Below are positions 26,988 to 35,669 of a stretch of 64,000 nt of DNA, one piece after another. Location: contig JANXLY010000375.1 of assembly GCA_025354885.1 (NCBI GenBank), forward strand, positions 1 to 64,000, in the 5' to 3' direction. This stretch comes from Acidobacteriota bacterium. Its GTDB lineage: Bacteria; Acidobacteriota; Terriglobia; Bryobacterales; Bryobacteraceae. The translations under genes were made by a program, and so were the position numbers. Each line of letters begins with the position of its first letter. The stretch's first letter is position 1. Under the pieces are notes generated by a model that made no database searches, was not told the origin of the DNA, and saw nothing but the letters and a program-made list of their open reading frames with translations.

Positions 26988-27368
26988 TTATGCAGAAACC
27001 AGCATGTCGTCAAAGCTTTCCTGGCCCAATGCCTGGTTGCGATCTGCAGTCTCCTGGCAGGAGATGCAGAATGCTGCCCACGGCACTGCCTGCAGCCGCT
27101 TTGGACTGATGTCCTCTTCGCAGTGCATGCACACGCCATAGCTTCCATCCGTAGAACGGATCAAAGCAGCGCGCACATGGCGCAAGAGCGCACTGTCGCG
27201 ATCAAGGTTGCGAATCGCCAACTCTCGCTCGGTTGCGTGCTGCACTTCATCGAGCGCGTCCGGGCTCTTTTCGATTTCAATTCCTTCGCGGTTTACAATC
27301 ACGCGTAGCAGTTCCGCCTGCTTGTTTTCGAGAGTGACCTTAAATTTGTTGAGTTCTTGTTTTGTCAT
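26988..27368 (-). CDS. DksA/TraR-type C4 zinc finger protein
   Basis: DGSYGVCMHCEEDISPKRLQAVPWAAFCISCQE. Confidence 0.88.
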   Translation of the reverse strand: MTKQELNKFKVTLENKQAELLRVIVNREGIEIEKSPDALDEVQHATERELAIRNLDRDSALLRHVRAALIRSTDGSYGVCMHCEEDISPKRLQAVPWAAFCISCQETADRNQALGQESFDDMLVSA

Positions 27369-27429
27369 TTTGTTCTTTTCCTATTCGTTCTTTTACCTGC
27401 AAGGAGCGCATTAGTTACGCTTCCTTTGC

Positions 27430-27520
27430 CATCCGACACCCATCTGCCATCCATCTGCCATCCATCTGCCATCTGCCATCCGACTGCCATCCGACTGCCA
27501 TCCATCTGCCATCCGACTGC
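27430..27520. repeat. short tandem repeat array, 11-bp units CCATCCATCTG/CCATCCGACTG with interspersed 7-bp CCATCTG units
   Basis: Direct reading of 27430-27520. Confidence 0.9.
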
Positions 27521-28141
27521 TTTCGCTCCAACGAACCAGTTCGTCCGTTTTTTGCTCCAGCCATACTGCTTTTCGTTCCGGTTATTCTACAGACGAGAAA
27601 ACCAAGCGAAAGTTTCAAAAAAATCTTAGCGATTCATACTCATATCGAATGAAGTCACACTAATCCTAGCTGACTGTCAAATCCAGACCAGAGTCTCAGC
27701 AAACGGATTGCATTCGCCACTGAAAGGCCGCCTAGCGCTCCCTCTCCAGTTAACGCGATGCTACAAGGCAGGTTGTCCATTGCTTCCCGCTGCTTCTCAA
27801 TGCCCACTAAATTTGCATTTTACGTTCGGGCCGGGCGCGGGTAGTCAATCGACTTCGAATATTCTAACACGCCTATCAAACTCCAGTTGCTTTTATTTTA
27901 GAAAGACAACCAAAATTTCTTCTCGCCTGCACTAATCGCGTCAGCAACCACGATTTGGGCTCAAATTTTCAAAAGATCTTCGCAACGCTCAGCCAGCATG
28001 TTCTGCCGCTTTCGCAACTTTGCTCTTGCTATAGTGCTTACGCCTGCCTTTCCATATCGGATTTTTTTCAAATCACATTAGGATCGCGATACTTCAGACG
28101 AAGAATTATCACAAAAGTTGCTCAAAATTGAGCTATCCCCT

Positions 28142-29962
28142 CTAGCGGATGCCAATTTGACCAAACACAAGGGACAACTGGCGCCCGTCCTGAGCTGTTT
28201 TGACCGTTTTTGACATCTCAAGCCCCACCTCGATGACCGTTGCGGCCAAAATTTCCTCGGGTATCGGCATCTCGACACTGAAACTACCTGCTTCAATATC
28301 CACCAGTCCCACTTTTTTCCCGTTCACCCGGACCGCGAGCTGCGCCTTACCCAAAGCTGCTGGTGCATAGGCTTGAATCGACAACTTTGCGCCCTTTGCA
28401 AAAGGGCCCCCCAGCCGCACACGCCCGCTTGCTCCCAGCCATCGCTTCCCGTCCTCAACCGGATACCAGCCCTCTCCAAACTGACTGGCAAATACCGCAT
28501 CTCCGGCGATCAGTTCCGGTGATAATCCTGCCGAAAGCGTGAGCGCCTTGCCCTGTTCCCATTCTCTCGTCACATCGCGCAATTTTGGCCCCTCAAGCCG
28601 GTAAACCACCACCGACTCCTGCTCAAACGCAGTGCGCGCCGTCGCCGGTGCCACGCTGAGCCGGTTCTCCTTCGGGCCGTTGCCAGGCAGCAGCCGCACA
28701 TTCTGCGCTTTCACCAAACGCAATGCATCATCGGCTAGCGCGCTCGAGTACAGATCCTCGTCAATGCCTTCGAGCAGAATCAACTTCCCTGGATGCACTG
28801 CTACCGCATGCTGCAAGCCGCGCATCAACACGCGAACGGGTCCGGTCCGAGTCAGATACCACTCGAAAGTTGCGCCCTGCACAAGCCAGCTTGGAAACGC
28901 GTAAATCAACAGAAGGACCCAGCAGGCATGCCCGGCAATCCCCTTCAGGCGGAACGGCATCGAGGCCAGAGCAATCATCACGCCCATCGAGGCGCTCGCC
29001 AGATAGTAGTCGGTGCGGTGATCGCGAAGCGGCAGCATGGGCGCTATCAGCGCCAGACTCAGCAGGAATCCAAATAGCGGCACATAATCCCTGCGCCAGC
29101 TGCTCCAACCCACATACCCCAACAACGCCGGGGTCAAAATCCACTTGGATGGAAACTCCAGCCAGGTCCAGTCTGGCCCAAAGTTTACGATCCGGCTTGC
29201 CCCCAGCATCCAGCCCCAATAAATTCCTACACTCGTGAACAGACTCGAATCAAAGTGCATCCGGTATGCCGGATCTTGCTGCGCCTTGGGAATCAGCAAA
29301 AAATGTGCCCCGACAAACAGGATCGCCGGTACAAAAAAAGGCAGACTCACTCTCCAGCGCTTGCGCTCAAAAAGGTAAGCCCATACGAGCAGAATTCCCG
29401 GCAGCACAACAATACTTTCCAGCGTGCCAAAGCCAAGCAGGTAGCAGCCCCAACTCCCGGCCAGCCATCTCTTGTCGCCTGCCTCTGCATATCGCATAAA
29501 ACAATAGAGAGCCCCAAGCACCAGAGCCGAAATCAGCATCTGGTTGTAGCTGGACAGCCAGCTCATCGCCACCGTCAATCCAAAATTTAAAGCCCACAGC
29601 ATCGCCGCTACCACTCCAGTCCCCAGGCTTCCCGTAAGCCGCCTCACTACCAGCACCAGCAGCACCTGCGCCACCGCGAGTGTTAGAAACATCCACAATC
29701 GCATCGGCAGCGATTCCATTCCAAAGCCCCATTCAAATCCGAGAAAAAATACCCGTTCGCTCAGCGTACGCACCGTACCTTGTGCCATCGGGCCAAACAG
29801 AGCATGCCCCAGATCTGCCAGGTTGAAAATGCTCAGCCTTAAGCCCAGCCATGCAAAATCATCCGCCAAAAACCAGATGCGGAAGCTCCGTCGATACAGA
29901 TAGAGCGAGAACAGGACGGGAAACAACATCGCCGTCCAGTGTTTCAAACGATTGCCAATCAT
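28142..29962 (-). CDS. multipass membrane protein (glycosyltransferase-like, uncharacterised)
   Basis: 607-625 aa, many TM segments, C-terminal soluble domain; start at 29962 or 30016. Confidence 0.65.
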   Translation of the reverse strand: MIGNRLKHWTAMLFPVLFSLYLYRRSFRIWFLADDFAWLGLRLSIFNLADLGHALFGPMAQGTVRTLSERVFFLGFEWGFGMESLPMRLWMFLTLAVAQVLLVLVVRRLTGSLGTGVVAAMLWALNFGLTVAMSWLSSYNQMLISALVLGALYCFMRYAEAGDKRWLAGSWGCYLLGFGTLESIVVLPGILLVWAYLFERKRWRVSLPFFVPAILFVGAHFLLIPKAQQDPAYRMHFDSSLFTSVGIYWGWMLGASRIVNFGPDWTWLEFPSKWILTPALLGYVGWSSWRRDYVPLFGFLLSLALIAPMLPLRDHRTDYYLASASMGVMIALASMPFRLKGIAGHACWVLLLIYAFPSWLVQGATFEWYLTRTGPVRVLMRGLQHAVAVHPGKLILLEGIDEDLYSSALADDALRLVKAQNVRLLPGNGPKENRLSVAPATARTAFEQESVVVYRLEGPKLRDVTREWEQGKALTLSAGLSPELIAGDAVFASQFGEGWYPVEDGKRWLGASGRVRLGGPFAKGAKLSIQAYAPAALGKAQLAVRVNGKKVGLVDIEAGSFSVEMPIPEEILAATVIEVGLEMSKTVKTAQDGRQLSLVFGQIGIR

Positions 29963-30027
29963 GAACCTTTCTATTTTGGCACCGTCTGGTTGTGGGGCTG
30001 GTTGTGGGAAACTCATTTCACGGGCTG

Positions 30028-31647
30028 ATGCAGAAAATCGGACGTTATCAGATTGAACACGAGCTTGGCCGCGGGGCCATGGGAATCGTTTACCGGGCCT
30101 TTGACCCGGCCATTGGTCGCCGCATTGCCATCAAGACCATCCATCTCGATGAGTTGGGTGACTCGCAGACCCGTGCCGTGCTTCGGGATCGACTCTTGCG
30201 CGAGGCCCAATCCGCTGGAATTCTTTCTCACCCCAACATCGTCACCATCTACGACATTTCTGAAGATTCGGGCAATGCCTACATCTTCATGGAATACGTC
30301 GATGGGGCCACCCTCGACAGCTTTGCCCGTGGCATGCCAACCTCCGACCTGTTAGCCATTCTGGAACAGGCCGCCGAAGCTCTCGACTATGCTCATGCTC
30401 GCGGCATTGTTCATCGCGATATCAAACCTGGCAACCTCATGCTCAGTGGCCGCCTGCTCAAGATTACAGACTTCGGGATTGCCCGCCTCCTACATCGTGA
30501 TTCTTCCCAATCCGGCACCTTGCTCGGCACGCCGGCGTATATGAGTCCCGAGCAGATCTCAGACGGCGAAATTACCGGAGCAACCGACCAGTATGCTCTC
30601 GGTGTCATTGCTTATGAATTCCTCACGGGTTCGAAACCGTTCGAAAATGACAATCTCGCAAACCTGTTTTTCCGCATCACCCAACATCCCGTTCCCCCGG
30701 TTGCAAAGCTCAACGCAGCCACCAATCAGGTACTTGCACGAGTGCTTGCCAAATCACCCGCACACCGCTACCCCAATTGCGAGGCCTTTGTCGCGGCTCT
30801 GACCCAAGCCATCGGAATCGCCGCTTCGGTCCACACCCCAGTCCGCGAAGCCACTGGCGAAGAAGCAACCATTCAGGTTGCCGCCGTTCAGATCCCTACC
30901 ATTCAGGCCATGCTCGCAAACACCCCTCCGCCTGTCTTGCCACCGCTGAATCTGCCCCCACCGCCAGAGCCTTCGACGTGGAAGCCGATTGCTGGCCTGG
31001 TGTTTGGTGGCGCTCTGCTCGTCGGCGTCCTGTGGTTCAGCTTCGGACGCGCGACGCCAGTTCCAATTCCGGCTCCTGTCGATCAGAGCGTTCAGGATAG
31101 CCTCAAGCCCAGCCCGATGGGCAAGAAGCTCGAGCCTGACCCCCCACCAAATTCCACGGAGACTGTTGAAACAGCAGTCCAGCCGACCCTTACCCAAACT
31201 CAGGCTGCTGTCCTTCCAGATCCGCCTTCCACTCACCCGGTTTTATTTTCATCTAGTCCCGATGGTGCCGAAATTCTGGTCAACAGCGGCAAGCAGGATC
31301 GTTGTCCAAAAACTCCCTGTACACTCGAATTGCCAAGTGGCAGTTTTCAAATCACCGCCCGCCTGGAAGGGTTTTCCGAGTCGATTCGCTCCATTCAGGT
31401 CCCCGACCAATCGAAACTTTTCTTCATTTTCGAGAAGCCGACAGGAACACTTGCTGTGAATTCTACCCCTTCCGGTGCTTCGATTCGGATCGATGGCCGC
31501 GACACAGGACAGAAAACACCAGCTATGCTGAAACTTGCACCCGGAAAGTATAAATTAGAAGTAGTTAAGGATTCACTGGCCCCGCAGAGCCAGGAGGTCA
31601 CCGTTCGTATCGGTGCCATCCAGACACTTGCTATCAATTGGAACTAA
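30028..31647 (+). CDS. Ser/Thr protein kinase with TM segment and two C-terminal PEGA domains
   Basis: YQIEHELGRGAMGIVYRAFD, HRDIKPGNLML, DFGIARL, GTPAYMSPEQ; VLFSSSPDGAEILVNS.. and GTLAVNSTPSGASIRIDGRDTG. Confidence 0.93.
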   Translation: MQKIGRYQIEHELGRGAMGIVYRAFDPAIGRRIAIKTIHLDELGDSQTRAVLRDRLLREAQSAGILSHPNIVTIYDISEDSGNAYIFMEYVDGATLDSFARGMPTSDLLAILEQAAEALDYAHARGIVHRDIKPGNLMLSGRLLKITDFGIARLLHRDSSQSGTLLGTPAYMSPEQISDGEITGATDQYALGVIAYEFLTGSKPFENDNLANLFFRITQHPVPPVAKLNAATNQVLARVLAKSPAHRYPNCEAFVAALTQAIGIAASVHTPVREATGEEATIQVAAVQIPTIQAMLANTPPPVLPPLNLPPPPEPSTWKPIAGLVFGGALLVGVLWFSFGRATPVPIPAPVDQSVQDSLKPSPMGKKLEPDPPPNSTETVETAVQPTLTQTQAAVLPDPPSTHPVLFSSSPDGAEILVNSGKQDRCPKTPCTLELPSGSFQITARLEGFSESIRSIQVPDQSKLFFIFEKPTGTLAVNSTPSGASIRIDGRDTGQKTPAMLKLAPGKYKLEVVKDSLAPQSQEVTVRIGAIQTLAINWN

Positions 31648-31655
31648 CGAAACTC

Positions 31656-32999
31656 ATGTCTTCTCAAAATCATCTCGCCCGCAGATCTTTTCTTGGCGCT
31701 TCTGCCTCTCTACTCTTGTCTGGCCCGTCCGGTGCTCTCTCAGCCCAGGCCGTCAATGCAGAAGCAAAGTCTTCAACGATGATCGTCCATTCCCGCAAAC
31801 CAGAAGATTACGAGATGCCTCTCGACGGGTTTCTTCAGCCCATTACTCCCATCGAACTCTTCTATGTGCGCAGCCACCATTACACGCCCCAGGTAGACCT
31901 TGAGACCTTTACTCTGCGCGTCTCCGGCGAAGTTTCAGCCCCCTTCAGCATCTCGCTCCGTGATCTAAAGAAGCTGCCCCGTATCGAACTCGTTGGTGTC
32001 ATGGAATGCGCCGGCAACGGCCGTGCTTTCTATGCTCCCCGCGTTCCCGGCTTGCAATGGACCAATGGCAGCGTCGGCAACGCCCGTTGGGCCGGCGTCC
32101 GCCTTGCCGATGTCCTCAAGAAGGCGAACCTCAAGCCCTCAGCCAAAAACATCGTTTTCGACGGTGCCGATCAGGCCATCGGCACCATGCCCAAGTTTCA
32201 GCGTTCCATCCCTGTCAGGAAGGGTCTCGATCCCGACACCATGCTTGCCTTCGAGATGAATGGACAGCCGCTCCCCGTTGCTCATGGAGCGCCTCTGCGG
32301 GTTGTGGTTCCCGGGTGGGGTGGAGATTGCTGGACCAAATGGTTGACCGGCATCCAGGTCATTGATCACGAGTTTGAAGGCTTCTTCATGAAGACCGGCT
32401 ATCGGCATCCTGGCAAAGGTGTCCCACCTGGTTCTACCGTCGATCCGGCCCAGATGAAGCCCATTGAGTCCGTTCGCGTCAAGAGCGTGATTGCCACGCC
32501 TAAAGACAACATCATCATGCCGCAGGGCCCTTCGCGCATTGCCGGCGCGGCCTGGTCCGGTGAAGTTCCGCTCGATAAGGTGGAAGTCTCAATCGATGGG
32601 GGCCGTTCCTGGGTCGCCGCCCGTTTCACAAGTTCGAATGGACGTTGGGGCTGGCAAACTTGGGATTACGCCTGGAACGCCACTCCCGGCACTTACAAGA
32701 TCATGTCCCGCGCCACAGATGCCAATGGCTATTCACAGCCGATGGAGCAGGAATGGAATCCCAGTGGCTACCTCTGGAACGTGATCCAGACCGTACGCGC
32801 CGAAGTCGTTCCCCTCACCAACACTTCCTACCGCAGCAGTTGCCTCGGCTGCCACAACGAAGATCTCATGCGCGGCCAGAAATTGACGCGTGCGCAGTGG
32901 GAAAGAGAAGTCGAAAAGATGATGCGCTGGGGTTCGCAGGTTCCTGCCGACCATAAGGCCAGCCTCGTCGACTACCTCGCTGCCCGCTTCAAGCCCTGA
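31656..32999 (+). CDS. sulfite oxidase-family molybdopterin oxidoreductase fused to a C-terminal c-type heme motif
   Basis: Tat-like ARRSFLGASASLLL; VGVMECAGNGRAFY Moco Cys; GWGGDCWTKWLTGI; C-terminal SSCLGCHNEDLMRG (CxxCH). Confidence 0.88.
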   Translation: MSSQNHLARRSFLGASASLLLSGPSGALSAQAVNAEAKSSTMIVHSRKPEDYEMPLDGFLQPITPIELFYVRSHHYTPQVDLETFTLRVSGEVSAPFSISLRDLKKLPRIELVGVMECAGNGRAFYAPRVPGLQWTNGSVGNARWAGVRLADVLKKANLKPSAKNIVFDGADQAIGTMPKFQRSIPVRKGLDPDTMLAFEMNGQPLPVAHGAPLRVVVPGWGGDCWTKWLTGIQVIDHEFEGFFMKTGYRHPGKGVPPGSTVDPAQMKPIESVRVKSVIATPKDNIIMPQGPSRIAGAAWSGEVPLDKVEVSIDGGRSWVAARFTSSNGRWGWQTWDYAWNATPGTYKIMSRATDANGYSQPMEQEWNPSGYLWNVIQTVRAEVVPLTNTSYRSSCLGCHNEDLMRGQKLTRAQWEREVEKMMRWGSQVPADHKASLVDYLAARFKP

Positions 33000-34117
33000 T
33001 CTGATTTTGCACTCCAGTGCAATACCAGCGCCCCTAAAATGCACAACAGCGGATCAGTAATCTCCGGCACTCTGCCCGTCTGGTAGCGTTGCCCCAGTTC
33101 CGCTAATCCGACAAATGCACCCAGTGCCAAGGCCAGTCTGAAAAGGGGAGTGCCAAAGCTCCGCCTTGCCTGGTGCAGGAAATACCAATAGAAAAAACAC
33201 TTCTCTGCCAGCACTGGCAGGGCGTGGATTCGTGGTGATTCCAGGCTTCCCCGCAGTGGCATCCATAAAAATCGACCCACCATTTCAGGCCCCCACCGAA
33301 ACGGGCTCAGTTCCCGGATCACGATCATCGTAATCGCGGCAATTGCCAGCCATTTACCAACATTCGGGCCAGCTCGATCCAGCCACCAAATCGCCAGGAT
33401 CATTGCCAACGCGCAAACCAGCACTTCCGAAAATGGCTTTGCACGGTCCCACAGGATCAACTGAATCGGCAATAAGCCAATCAGGATCCAACTCGCCCGC
33501 TTCGCCCTATTAGCATCCAGATTCTCGGCCAGCAGAAACACTACGGCGCAACCGCCAAACGCAATTTCAAGCACTTTCGAAATGCTCAGATCCCAACTGA
33601 AAGCCGACTTCAGTTGATGCACAATCGGATAGATCTTGAGCAACGGTAGAAAGGGGCTCCACTTCACGATCACCCATAGGCCGATCAGGATTCCCACGCT
33701 GTCTCCTGGAATCTCGTCCCGCAGCCATGCTGCAATCGAGGCCTCGCGCAGCTTTTTCCGATTCGCTACAGCTGCACCCACCAGTCCTCCCAAACTATTG
33801 GTCACGGCATCGCTCATCGATGAATATCGTCCAGGGATATGGATTTGCATCCATTCGATTCCAACCGAAAACACTATGCTCGTGACGCTACACGCCACAA
33901 GCCCCTTCCACCCCGGAAACCGCAAGCCCCACAACAATCCAAAGGGAATAAAGAACAGCAGATTCAACCAGGCGTCCAGCCAAGTCGCCCTGTCATGTGG
34001 AAAGTCGTGATACAGAAATGTACTTTCAACAGCAGAAAATCGAAACGGATACGCCGTCACGTAGGCCATGAGCACAACGCACAAAATCAAAAGAGCCAGC
34101 ACTGGATCGCGGCGCAC
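32972..34117 (-). CDS. VanZ-like family membrane protein
   Basis: LNLLFFIPFGLLWGL...GIEWMQIHIPGRYSSMSDAVTNSLGGLVGA. Confidence 0.8.
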   Translation of the reverse strand: MRRDPVLALLILCVVLMAYVTAYPFRFSAVESTFLYHDFPHDRATWLDAWLNLLFFIPFGLLWGLRFPGWKGLVACSVTSIVFSVGIEWMQIHIPGRYSSMSDAVTNSLGGLVGAAVANRKKLREASIAAWLRDEIPGDSVGILIGLWVIVKWSPFLPLLKIYPIVHQLKSAFSWDLSISKVLEIAFGGCAVVFLLAENLDANRAKRASWILIGLLPIQLILWDRAKPFSEVLVCALAMILAIWWLDRAGPNVGKWLAIAAITMIVIRELSPFRWGPEMVGRFLWMPLRGSLESPRIHALPVLAEKCFFYWYFLHQARRSFGTPLFRLALALGAFVGLAELGQRYQTGRVPEITDPLLCILGALVLHWSAKSDQGLKRAAR

Positions 34118-34648
34118 TTAAATTCGGGGCCCTAGGTCGTCAGATCCAGAAAGCTGATCTTCGATTTGTGCGGCATGCCGTTCAGAATGAGCCGCTGTAA
34201 ACCAAAGCCATTGCCTCAGTGTCATTTTCCCCAGCACAGGGTGATCCAGCGTTCGCAGGTCGTGTTCTTCAGAAACCTGTGCCGCCGTCTCGATCATCTT
34301 GGCTCGTGCCTCGAGAAATGCACTGAGTGAGGCAGGCCAGATTCCGAAACTCCCCGTGGGCCTCACCCTAGGTGGTGCTTCAATTCGCGACACACGCTTT
34401 GCCACTCTTTCCCCGATCAACTCAAGTTTGCCAGCCGTTTCAGCCAGCTCTGCTTCCCCCGCCACCGGTTGTGTCAGCGCCCGCTTGGACATCACCAGAA
34501 TCCCTCGCTCCGTGATGGCCAGATGTTCCAGAATTTCATCAATAGACCAAGCCCCTGTTGCTGCAGCCTCTGCTTCCGACTGCGTCAAACTTTCTACCTT
34601 CGCCAAAATCCGCGCTTGCGTCCCAGCCAGATAGTTCTTCAATTCCAT
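34118..34648 (-). CDS. DinB superfamily protein
   Basis: MELKNYLAGTQARILAKVESLTQ...WSIDEILEHLAITERGI...WLWFTAAHSERHAAQI. Confidence 0.85.
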   Translation of the reverse strand: MELKNYLAGTQARILAKVESLTQSEAEAAATGAWSIDEILEHLAITERGILVMSKRALTQPVAGEAELAETAGKLELIGERVAKRVSRIEAPPRVRPTGSFGIWPASLSAFLEARAKMIETAAQVSEEHDLRTLDHPVLGKMTLRQWLWFTAAHSERHAAQIEDQLSGSDDLGPRI

Positions 34649-34693
34649 AAGTCGGTTTGCCCCTTCTTCTCCCCATATAGTCCCCAAAATGAA

Positions 34694-34721
34694 AATAGAG
34701 GAACCTTTGGGTTCCTCTATT
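34694..34721 (-). terminator. intrinsic terminator for the small ORF at 34767-34979 (minus)
   Basis: 12-bp perfect stem AATAGAGGAACC (34694-34705)/GGTTCCTCTATT (34710-34721), 4-nt loop; minus strand continues TTTTCATTTT. Confidence 0.7.
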
Positions 34722-34766
34722 CTCTCAATTCCTGGCTCTGCGCCCTGCAACGATTCGGAGACAACG

Positions 34767-34979
34767 TTAGCGCTGCGTAGTCTTCTCCGCTACCCGTGTC
34801 AGTTCAGACATCACGCGCATCGCTTCTGTCTCTTCTACGCTCTGTTGCATCACGCTCTGTTGCATCACGCTCGGACCGCTGTGCACGTCGGCCATTGCCG
34901 TCATGCGCATCAAATCCATTTGAAACTTTACTTGTGCGATCGTCTCTTGCTGGCTTTCCATGTTCTTTTCCTGATTCAT
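34767..34979 (-). CDS. small hypothetical protein (70 aa) with tandem SVMQQ repeat
   Basis: Followed by an intrinsic terminator; contains a 15-bp tandem duplication encoding SVMQQSVMQQS. Confidence 0.45.
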   Translation of the reverse strand: MNQEKNMESQQETIAQVKFQMDLMRMTAMADVHSGPSVMQQSVMQQSVEETEAMRVMSELTRVAEKTTQR

Positions 34980-35339
34980 TGTTACCCTATTCTCCCTATC
35001 GGTCCATCAGGTGAAAACCTGAAGAAAATATTTATTCTTGTAAGTGTTTTTTGACTCGATGAGGCTCTTGGAACTGGTTGGGCGGGACGTATTGGTAGGC
35101 CAGTTTGGTGGGTCAGATTGAGGGATTCAAGGCAGGAATTGGTAATGCGGTGATCAACCCTGTGTTCTTTGAGCCTATCGGTCATATCTACATTTGTTTC
35201 TAATGCATGCCGTCTGCCAAACATTAAAGTACTGAAAACAAACGTCATCGCTAGTTCAGCCTTCCATTCCGGCACAAGACCGTTCCATTTTGAAACTCCC
35301 CTTGACTATCTACAAGAGCAATGCCACACTATTCTTGTC

Positions 35340-35669
35340 ATGGGCAAGCCTTCCGACCTCCTCCAGGGAACTTTAGACCTCCTAATCCTCCGTACCCTCG
35401 CCTGGCAACCGCTCCACGGCTGGGCCATCGCCAATCGCATTGAGCAAATTTCCTCCAGCGTCCTGCTCGTCCAGCAGGGCAGTCTTTACCCCGCCTTGCA
35501 CCGCCTTGAGGAACAGGGGTGGATTTCCTCCCACTGGGGAGAATCGGAAAATAATCGCCGAGCCAAGTTCTACACGCTTACTAAAGAAGGCCAAGCCCGA
35601 CTTGAAGTCGAACGCCTGCAATGGGAGCGGCTTTCTGGCGCTATCCAGATCGTGATGGAGCAGTCATGA
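35340..35669 (+). CDS. PadR-family transcriptional regulator
   Basis: [34 protein letters not shown]...[37 protein letters not shown]. Confidence 0.93.
   Translation: MGKPSDLLQGTLDLLILRTLAWQPLHGWAIANRIEQISSSVLLVQQGSLYPALHRLEEQGWISSHWGESENNRRAKFYTLTKEGQARLEVERLQWERLSGAIQIVMEQS

Noticed and set aside
27430-27520. CRISPR array
   Set aside because: Units are 7-11 bp, contiguous and without spacers; it is a simple tandem repeat.
27415-27618. Minus-strand ORF (67 aa) with SDGRW/MDGRW repeats as a real protein
   Set aside because: Composition is entirely dictated by the tandem repeat; no start context or homology visible. More likely 5' UTR of the DksA-like gene.
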